NCBI GenBank assembly: GCA_002162795.1
Contig: MAAY01000106.1
Span: 1-60,238 of the forward strand
From: Rhodobacterales bacterium 56_14_T64
Lineage (GTDB): Bacteria; Pseudomonadota; Alphaproteobacteria; Rhodobacterales; Rhodobacteraceae
Length of the DNA: 60,238 bases
Direction of reading: 5' to 3'
Part shown: piece by piece, positions 54,721-60,238 of the stretch
Numbering within the stretch: the stretch's first letter is position 1
Layout: each line of letters begins with the position of its first letter
Made by a program: the position numbers and the translations under genes
Notes under the pieces: model-generated
The model's input: the letters and a program-made list of their open reading frames with translations, nothing else
The model's database searches: none
What the model was told of the DNA's origin: nothing

Positions 54721-55731
54721 TCATGTTGTCCGATATTGGCCAGGACTGTAGCCGGTCCACCGCTTAAAGGCATCATTGAAACTGCTAAGCCCCGAATAAC
54801 CCAGCAAAAAGGCAATTTCAGCCAAAACCAGATCGCTGTCGCGCAAATAGGTCTTGGACAATGATTTGCGCAGATCTTCGAGCACGCGAAAGAAACTGGT
54901 TCCTTCGGCGGCAAGCTTGCGTGACAGGCTGCGTGGGCTCATCCCGAGCTTGGCAGCAACAGTGTCCAGCGTTGCCGCTCCGGAGGACAATAGATCGGCA
55001 ATAATTCGCTCGACTTCAAAAACCAGCCCCGGCACTTCACGGCTTTTTTCAGCCAGGACCTGGTCGCCGTATCCTTGCAACACCTTCAGCAGCTGCTCAT
55101 CGGCGGAGATCAATGGCAGTTCTAGTTCGCTTGCCGTGAACTCGAAACTATTGTGGTCTTCACCAAAACTGATCTCGCAGCCATAAAACGCTTCCAAAGG
55201 GGCGATGTTATCCCGCCGAAGATGCCCAAAACAAACCCTCTGAGGGATCAGGTGAGTGGCGGAATAGTGGCGCAGTGTATTTAGGAATAACGTGCTTGAA
55301 TACTCAATGTGTTGACGTCGACGCACGTTGGCGGGCACCGAATAATTCCAGCTTACTGTCCCGGTTTCAGGCAGCTTGGAGACATCCACCTCCAATACGT
55401 CGCTGACGACCCGAGCATAGCGCGCATAATTGACCAGAAACCCAGCCAGGTTTGGTGCAGCCAACCCAACAAAACACACCAACCCAAGGCCGCGGATGTC
55501 CTGTCCCTGCGCAAGCTGAAAGCCAAAAAGATCATTCTTGGTCAGCACCTCAGCTTGTTCCATGAAATTCAGGACATCGGCGGCATCCGCGATTGGAGCC
55601 TTCTCGCTTAACAAAGACGCGTCAAAGGCAGTGCCGCGAAATATCGTTTCTTCGGAATAGCCACGCTCAAGCAGGTTTCGGGCCAGCAGCTTGGCAAAGA
55701 CTGCTGTGTGCTTAGGGGGGGCAGCAGCCAT
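54721..55731 (-). CDS. AraC-family transcriptional regulator (second of tandem pair)
   Basis: A 336-residue paralogue of the preceding regulator, with the same arrangement: effector domain (LFGFQLAQGQDIRGLGLVCFVGLAAPNLAGFLVNYARYARV) and C-terminal AraC domain (KLGMSPRSLSRKLAAEGTSFFRVLEDLRKSL; EIAFLLGYSGLSSFNDAFKRWTGYSPGQYR). The DNA-binding halves are nearly identical, while the N-terminal halves differ more, suggesting similar operators and different effectors. The two look like an old tandem duplication. It begins at ATG 55731. Confidence 0.92.
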   Translation of the reverse strand: MAAAPPKHTAVFAKLLARNLLERGYSEETIFRGTAFDASLLSEKAPIADAADVLNFMEQAEVLTKNDLFGFQLAQGQDIRGLGLVCFVGLAAPNLAGFLVNYARYARVVSDVLEVDVSKLPETGTVSWNYSVPANVRRRQHIEYSSTLFLNTLRHYSATHLIPQRVCFGHLRRDNIAPLEAFYGCEISFGEDHNSFEFTASELELPLISADEQLLKVLQGYGDQVLAEKSREVPGLVFEVERIIADLLSSGAATLDTVAAKLGMSPRSLSRKLAAEGTSFFRVLEDLRKSLSKTYLRDSDLVLAEIAFLLGYSGLSSFNDAFKRWTGYSPGQYRTT

Positions 55732-56154
55732 CTCTTAAGGTTCCCTCTATCTGGCGCGCCTTGGTCAGTTGTCTTAGGCCGACACCTCTGTTCCCTCAGC
55801 TTTCGCAATGTCGCTCAATAACCGCACGAACGGCTGAAAAAATTTCATTTGGTGGATCATTAGGTAGATCGGTTTCCCACTTCGGCAGTACTTTTGTACA
55901 CCGCCGGACCCTTATCAGTGCCATTATCACGAGAAAATGACGCTGCCGAGGATCATGTGCGGCAGCAAATCGTTAGACCCCAATCAATGCCTCCCGCCCG
56001 TCGCCAAACATCTTGGAATGTTCGGCTCCCGTTTGGCCCGGCGCCGCGCAAGCGCGGCGCCGGGCCCAAGACCGCAAGGGGTATCTGCGTCAGCAGATGC
56101 ACCGTGCGGGGGCGGGAGTATTTGGGTGTCGGCGAAAGGGTGGGTCAGTTGGTG
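55732..56154. other. Intergenic region with a structured element
   Basis: 423 bases without a supported gene. It contains the double-hairpin element listed separately and ends at the stop codon of the CelD/FemAB-like gene. Short open frames through the element are a by-product of its GC-rich palindromes. Confidence 0.5.
55991..56118. repeat. Double-hairpin intergenic element, copy 2
   Basis: Outer arms CTCCCGCCC (55991-55999) and GGGCGGGAG (56110-56118) enclose a perfect 15-bp stem with loop AA (56035-56066, left arm GGCCCGGCGCCGCGC) and a second hairpin ATCTGC-GTCA-GCAGAT (56083-56098). It shares order, loop sequence and flanks with 15976-16044, and lies 37 bases beyond the stop codon of the 56155-57393 gene. 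Confidence 0.7.
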
Positions 56155-57393
56155 TTATTGCGGACCAGCAGTATTTGCTAATACTTGCTGCAATTGTTTG
56201 GCAACAATCAGCGCCTTTGCTGGCTGCTCCTGCTGTAGGAAATCAATCACGCACGTCATTGCCCGAGGCGCACAGATTGGGTCTAGGTATGCGCTTGGTG
56301 ACGTTAGGTAGCGACGGCGAATTGAGACGTAATTGACGCGGGTGGCGATTGCACCGTAGCCGAATTTATAGGGCTCATCGCCGTGGCACAGATCATAGGA
56401 GGTATAGCCGTTTTCAATACCCCAACGCACAGATTGAGCATGTAACAACGGCCCAATGAAATTGCCTGTCACGGCTTCATCACGTCCTGCCACAATGAAA
56501 TGTATCTGCCGGTGACGCGGGTCAAGCACATGGCCCAGCACGCCCAGGCAACGGTCCTGCTGCCACAGCACCGGCATCCGCAGCAGTCCTAGATTGGCAG
56601 CCTGCGTCAGCATCTTGCGATAGGTATTAACTGATTTTCGGGCCTTGGCCTCGCCCTTGGAGGGGAGCCATTTTACCAACCAGTGGCGCAACAGATGCTC
56701 TATCCCTGCCCCGGCGTCCTCGGCGTCAGCCCATGATAGTCTGAGCGCGCCACTGTCGAGATATTTGCGGCTGAAACGACGCATTTTCTGGCGCATATTC
56801 TTGCCCAACCCGTCCAGGTAGGCTTCATAACTTTGCGGCAGAGTCACCCGTGGGCAGGCCAGATTGTCGGTACTGCCCGCGTTGATGAAATAGTCTTTGT
56901 TACGGCTGCGAAACTGCGCCTCTGGAAAGGCTGCCATAAAAGCAGCGGCCCGCGCAGTGCTGTCTTCATATTTCAGCGACAGGCGAACCCACGGCAGGTT
57001 TTGCAGATGCTGTGCAATCTCTGAAAGAGCCGTGTTCTGATACACTGGATCGCAGAGAAAACCGGTGTATTCGGAGTAGATCAACCGCCCGCCTGCCTCG
57101 ATCTCGGTTTGCAGTTGTTGCCGAGAGTTGCTCCAATGCAGACGCAGTTTCATCGGAAAGGCGCAGACCATTTGGTCTCCCTGCCAGGCAATCAGCACCC
57201 GCCAGCGCCCTGGATAGCCAGCAAAAGTGGCGGCAAGCCAGTCCCATGACAGGTAGACGGTGCCTTCGGGGTCGCGTGCCTCCAGATCCTGCCACGCCGA
57301 TTTCAGTGCCAACATCTGTACCTGGGTCTCGATGCTTTCCAGGCGAAAACCAACATCAGCACCAACAGAAGGTGGACGTGGCTGGAGGGTCAT
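56155..57393 (-). CDS. CelD/BcsL-like GNAT acyltransferase (FemAB-like)
   Basis: A 412-residue protein of the Acetyltransf_6 group. The N-terminal part (VQMLALKSAWQDLEARDPEGTVYLSWDWLAATFAGYPGRWRVLIAW) and the C-terminal GNAT part (LWQQDRCLGVLGHVLDPRHRQIHFIVAGRD, IENGYTSYDLCHGDEPYKFGYGA) match CelD/BcsL proteins found in polysaccharide loci. They are thought to add acyl or aminoacyl groups. The gene starts three bases after the stop of the APH-like gene, so the two form an operon. Substrate unknown. Confidence 0.85.
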   Translation of the reverse strand: MTLQPRPPSVGADVGFRLESIETQVQMLALKSAWQDLEARDPEGTVYLSWDWLAATFAGYPGRWRVLIAWQGDQMVCAFPMKLRLHWSNSRQQLQTEIEAGGRLIYSEYTGFLCDPVYQNTALSEIAQHLQNLPWVRLSLKYEDSTARAAAFMAAFPEAQFRSRNKDYFINAGSTDNLACPRVTLPQSYEAYLDGLGKNMRQKMRRFSRKYLDSGALRLSWADAEDAGAGIEHLLRHWLVKWLPSKGEAKARKSVNTYRKMLTQAANLGLLRMPVLWQQDRCLGVLGHVLDPRHRQIHFIVAGRDEAVTGNFIGPLLHAQSVRWGIENGYTSYDLCHGDEPYKFGYGAIATRVNYVSIRRRYLTSPSAYLDPICAPRAMTCVIDFLQQEQPAKALIVAKQLQQVLANTAGPQ

Positions 57394-57396
57394 GGA

Positions 57397-58452
57397 TTAG
57401 GCCCGCTTGAGCGAGGTGCCATCTCGCAGGATTTGCTGAAACGCCTTTGCCGCGCCTTCGAAATTACGGGTGAGAGGCGCAGTCAGCCGCGACTGTGCAG
57501 AAAAATACTGCCCCACCTTGCAGATCTGCACTGCGAACTCGGGGTGTACACCAGCGTCATCATATTTGCGCACCTTTTCCTTTGAGAGCCAGCCACGTTT
57601 CTTAGCCTCTTTGATGATCAGCTTGAAGCGTTGCACGCAATGCAGGGTCTGGTAGACCGACAGGTATTCCAGATAATCCGAGATCTCGTGACCACATTCG
57701 GGGTCAAAAGCGTCGATCATCACGTCCACCATCTGATCAGGCGCGACGGGCCAGGCCTCATCGCCGATCAGCCAGGCAAAATCCTCGGCGCCGTGGCGCA
57801 AGCCGGAATATTCAAAGTCAAACCAGTTCATGCTGTCGTCCGCACCAATTGCAGCATTGCCGGACCGGCAGTCCCATTTGACAAACTGGCGCCCGGGATA
57901 AGCCACAGCAGCGGCCACCGCGTTGCGGTCGAAACTGTTGGATATTCCGCGCGAGTAAGGCTGCAATGCATCCACAGCGTCGACAATATTGGTGATCCAG
58001 TCGTCATTGGCGCCAAGATGCGGCATCGCGTCGGCCAGATCTGTCTTGCGCGCGGCGGACTGGATGCGGAAAATACCTGCCACTGCCTTGGCAGCCAAAT
58101 CCAACTGTTTGGCCTTGCTGTGAAGGACAATTTCCTGGTTCAAGCGGCGGTGTCCCACGTCGGATTGAAACATGATTTCGCCGACCACCCCCAGCACCTT
58201 GGGAATATTATCGGTATGCGGCGCCAGGCGGTCCAGCACAAAGGCCTCGAGATGGGTGCGACGAAAATTGGGCCGCAAGGTTGCGATCACATCCCGGTCT
58301 TGGAAATGCAGCCGAAAGGACGCCCGCCCCTCGCCTCCGGGTGCGGTGACCCGGTCGACACTTTGGCCAAAGTGCTCCTCGGCGGTTTCCACAATGCGAT
58401 TGATACGGCTCTGGTTGCTGTCTTTCGCCACGGAATTACCTTTCATACTCAT
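57397..58452 (-). CDS. Aminoglycoside-phosphotransferase-fold kinase
   Basis: About 351 residues from the ATG at 58452; GTG 58431, which has AAAGG at good spacing, and ATG 58446 are alternative starts. The fold is APH/choline-kinase-like: an N-lobe (GEGRASFRLHFQDRDVIATLRPNFRRTHLEAFVLDRLAPHT), the catalytic loop as KWDCRSGNAAI with the essential Asp and Asn, and WFDFEYSGLRHGAEDFAW with the Mg-binding Asp-Phe-Glu. The usual His before Gly-Asp of the loop is changed to Lys-Trp. It pairs with the CelD/FemAB-like gene and may phosphorylate a sugar or the natural product made by the locus. Confidence 0.82.
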   Translation of the reverse strand: MSMKGNSVAKDSNQSRINRIVETAEEHFGQSVDRVTAPGGEGRASFRLHFQDRDVIATLRPNFRRTHLEAFVLDRLAPHTDNIPKVLGVVGEIMFQSDVGHRRLNQEIVLHSKAKQLDLAAKAVAGIFRIQSAARKTDLADAMPHLGANDDWITNIVDAVDALQPYSRGISNSFDRNAVAAAVAYPGRQFVKWDCRSGNAAIGADDSMNWFDFEYSGLRHGAEDFAWLIGDEAWPVAPDQMVDVMIDAFDPECGHEISDYLEYLSVYQTLHCVQRFKLIIKEAKKRGWLSKEKVRKYDDAGVHPEFAVQICKVGQYFSAQSRLTAPLTRNFEGAAKAFQQILRDGTSLKRA

Positions 58453-58817
58453 CACACAACCGGGCGGAGCCGGTCGGGTTTCAAATCCAGTCTTATCGCT
58501 AGTTGGCAATTCCGGCAATTTTCAGGCCCAAATTGCGGCATTGATATTAACTATTCCGATGATTCGAGCGGCATTGATCTCCTGCGGCGCCGCAAATGGG
58601 CCGATGAGCGGGGCAATCCCAGCTCAGACCCCGCATTGTTTCCAGTCCTGCAAGATTAAACTCAAAATCAAATAAAATTGAGGCTAAAATTTGTCAGCAC
58701 TCTAGTTCTCCCCCTAAGTTGTTTGCCAACTGAAAGCACAAGGCTTTCCCGCATAGGTGTCCTGCCAGACGTCGCTGCGGATATTCGGTTTGGTTTGGTA
58801 TTTGGGAGTGTATGACG
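58453..58817. other. Divergent intergenic region before the Gly-Ser repeat gene
   Basis: 365 bases between the APH-like kinase and the repeat protein, read away from each other. The middle (58660-58720) is AT-rich, which suits promoters on either side. No gene is supported: the only open frames are short, on the minus strand, and lack ribosome sites. Confidence 0.45.
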
Positions 58818-60238
58818 ATGGCTTGGGGACGTTGGGGATCATATGGAAAAAGCTGGGGAGATACAGGCGGTGACTCCCACGGTGCCAAGGCCAGCGGCAC
58901 AAAATCCTATCACAATGGTGGTGTCGAGGGCGGCAAGTTTAGCGACTGGTACGACAGATACCTAGCCAAGCACTATGAAGACGACGAGGCGGATGGCTCC
59001 GGTTCGGGAGGAACCAAGGGCTCCGGCTCGGGCGGCAGCAAGGGTTCCGGTTCGGGTGGCAGCAAGGGCTCCGGCTCGGGTGGCAGCAAGCGCTCCGGCT
59101 CGGGCGGCAGCAAGGGCTCTGGTTCGGGCGGTAGCAAGGGCTCAGGTTCGGGCGGTAGCAAGGGCTCCGGTTCAGGCGGCAGCAAGGGCTCTGGCTCAGG
59201 TGGCAGCAAGGGCTCCGGTTCGGGCGGTAGCAAGGGCTCCGGTTCGGGCGGCAGCAAGGGCTCCGGTTCGGGTGGAAGCAAGGGCTCCGGTTCGGGCGGC
59301 AGCAAGGGCTCCGGTTCGGGCGGCAGCAAGGGCTCCGGCTCGGGCGGCAGCAAGGGTTCCGGCGGAACGGATTGTGATCACGGTGGAAGCAGTGGTGGTG
59401 ACGGCGGCAAGTCTTCGGTCTCGTTTACCATGGGCACCGATCCACAGGTTGATGTCTCGGTCACACAGGACGTAAACGGTCAACTGTTCTTCAATCTGAC
59501 ACCAACCTCGTTTGAGGGGGATCTGGCCGATATCGATGGTCTGTTCTTTAACGTCAACGATGATAGCACCCTGGACGGACTGCACTTCTTTCCCGATGAA
59601 AACACCCTGCCCGTCACGGGTCACGAAGCCAGTGCCAATGCGGTGAATGCATTGGACAACGGATTTACCGTACCTGCCATGTATGACGGCATGGTGCAGT
59701 TTGGGACCTCGGCAGATTCCACTGCAGGTGAGGTGACCACCGTCAACTTCACTCTGTGGTCTGATGCAGGGCTTGCGCTGGAAGATATAGATTTCAGTAG
59801 CATGGCAATGGTGATCGATAGCGATGGGCCGAATCCGCAGGTTCTGACTGGCGGAGTACCGGCCGGCGCGGGGGCCAGCACCGGTGACAGCTATCACAAT
59901 GGTGGCGTCGAAGGCGACGGTCTGGACCAATGGTACGAGGACAATCTGTCCGACCACTATTGTGAGGATGGCTCCGGTTCGGGTGGAACTAAAGGATCCG
60001 GCACCGGCGGGACAAAAGGCTCTGGTTCGGGCGGTAGCAAGGGCTCCGGTTCAGGCGGCAGCAAGGGCTCTGGCTCGGGCGGCAGCAACGGCTCCGGTTC
60101 AGGCGGAAGCAAGGGCTCCGGCTCGGGTGGCAGCAGGGGCTCTGGCTCGGGCGGCAGCAAAGGCTCTGGCTCGGGCGGCAGCAAAGGCTCAGGTTCGGGC
60201 GGTAGCAAGGGCTCCGGTTCGGGCGGCAGCAAGGGCTC
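58818..60238 (+). CDS. Large modular Gly/Ser/Lys-repeat protein (3' end beyond window)
   Basis: The frame stays open for at least 473 residues and runs off the window. ATG 58818 is preferred because GGGAG lies nine bases upstream; ATG 58812 is too close to it. After a Gly-rich start come SYHNGGVEGGKFSDWYDRYL (residues 30-49), 15 copies of an eight-residue repeat GSGSGGSK (60-179), a globular domain (about 195-350, acidic and beta-rich, FTMGTDPQVDVSV at its start), a second SYHNGGVEG linker (358) and at least 11 more repeats (385 on). No signal peptide is present. Repetition of linker plus spacer plus domain suggests a secreted structural or adhesin-like protein, perhaps exported by a type I system. 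No family recognised. Confidence 0.8.
   Translation, partial: MAWGRWGSYGKSWGDTGGDSHGAKASGTKSYHNGGVEGGKFSDWYDRYLAKHYEDDEADGSGSGGTKGSGSGGSKGSGSGGSKGSGSGGSKRSGSGGSKGSGSGGSKGSGSGGSKGSGSGGSKGSGSGGSKGSGSGGSKGSGSGGSKGSGSGGSKGSGSGGSKGSGSGGSKGSGSGGSKGSGGTDCDHGGSSGGDGGKSSVSFTMGTDPQVDVSVTQDVNGQLFFNLTPTSFEGDLADIDGLFFNVNDDSTLDGLHFFPDENTLPVTGHEASANAVNALDNGFTVPAMYDGMVQFGTSADSTAGEVTTVNFTLWSDAGLALEDIDFSSMAMVIDSDGPNPQVLTGGVPAGAGASTGDSYHNGGVEGDGLDQWYEDNLSDHYCEDGSGSGGTKGSGTGGTKGSGSGGSKGSGSGGSKGSGSGGSNGSGSGGSKGSGSGGSRGSGSGGSKGSGSGGSKGSGSGGSKGSGSGGSKG
58995..59354 (+). repeat. 15 tandem 24-bp units encoding GSGSGGSK
   Basis: Consensus GGC TCC GGT TCG GGC GGC AGC AAG. Third positions vary between units (TCC/TCT/TCA, GGT/GGC, GGC/GGT/GGA) while the protein stays the same, apart from Thr in unit 1 and an Arg that replaces Gly in unit 5. 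Purifying selection on the protein is therefore likely. The period is a multiple of three, so all frames stay open. Confidence 0.95.
59970..60233 (+). repeat. Second array of at least 11 tandem 24-bp units
   Basis: Same unit as at 58995-59354, starting after the second linker. Units 1 and 2 are variants with Thr for Ser; unit 5 ends in Asn and unit 7 in Arg. It is cut by the end of the window, so its full length is unknown. Confidence 0.95.

Noticed and set aside
55937-56311. Protein of 124 residues through the double-hairpin element
   Set aside because: The frame crosses palindromes and the CelD-like gene, lacks a ribosome site, and is explained by GC-rich repeats.
58973-59353. Minus-strand open frame encoding repeated LPPEPEPL
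   Set aside because: It is the antisense of the 24-bp repeat array; a period divisible by three keeps all frames open. It has no ribosome site and lies opposite a frame with selected codon variation. The same holds for 59957-60232.
58995-60233. CRISPR array
   Set aside because: The 24-bp units are directly adjacent with no unique spacers, vary at third codon positions and are in frame with a protein.
1-60238. tRNA, rRNA or known riboswitch
   Set aside because: I looked for tRNA T-loop (GGTTCGAATCC-like) and conserved riboswitch cores and found no convincing candidate by eye; a tRNAscan-SE and Infernal run would settle this.

Overview
The window looks like a chromosomal piece of a GC-rich alphaproteobacterium, most likely a marine member of the Rhodobacteraceae (roseobacter group). 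The basis is gene content: a PuuD-type urate hydroxylase, a fused allantoinase/OHCU decarboxylase, a TamA/TamB pair, an EntD-type phosphopantetheinyl transferase, and intergenic hairpins of a style I associate with that group. No rRNA, tRNA or marker gene is present, so the family assignment is inference.

Region 1 (1-6.6 kb). The left edge cuts the start of an IS3-family transposase. A short coiled-coil protein follows, then an acyl-CoA dehydrogenase. Next comes a minus-strand operon of a Rieske oxygenase, a glutamine-synthetase-like ligase and a stand-alone GcvH, which ends at a clear intrinsic terminator. A divergent IclR regulator probably controls it. The combination suggests catabolism of an amine that is first glutamylated, then oxidised, with a lipoyl carrier involved.

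Region 2 (6.7-18.3 kb). This is a purine (urate to glyoxylate) degradation cluster: urate hydroxylase PuuD, 5-hydroxyisourate hydrolase, an allantoinase/OHCU decarboxylase fusion, ureidoglycine aminohydrolase, ureidoglycolate lyase and a purine permease, with a LysR regulator divergent from puuD. A GAPDH paralogue, small exported proteins, a DUF1761 membrane protein and a DUF922-like gene broken by an early stop codon lie among them. No allantoate amidohydrolase is visible here.

Region 3 (18.3-24.9 kb). TamB and TamA (outer-membrane protein assembly) overlap by four bases. A glucokinase follows.

Region 4 (25-58.5 kb). This is a large exopolysaccharide locus: several GT2 and GT4 glycosyltransferases, a WecG/TagA/CpsF transferase, a Wzy/ligase-like membrane protein, a Wzx-like flippase, a Wzz/GumC-like protein, a CpsD-like ATPase without the Walker A lysine, and an ExoY/WcaJ-type priming sugar transferase. 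A natural-product machine sits in its middle: a type I PKS (KS-AT-KR-DH-ACP-TE), a glycosyltransferase, an NRPS (formyltransferase, adenylation domain split by a luciferase-like monooxygenase, carrier protein) and a phosphopantetheinyl transferase. Two paralogous SGNH-like proteins (one fused to a glycosidase-like domain) and another glycosyltransferase continue the strand. Stop/start overlaps tie most of these genes together, so a polyketide/amino-acid decoration or a glycosylated conjugate made with the polysaccharide is the main hypothesis. Two tandem AraC-type regulators, a CelD/FemAB-like acyltransferase and an APH-like kinase close the locus.

Region 5 (58.8 kb to the end). The start of a large modular protein is seen. 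It has two long runs of an eight-residue Gly/Ser/Lys repeat (24 bp unit) separated by a globular domain, and runs off the right edge.
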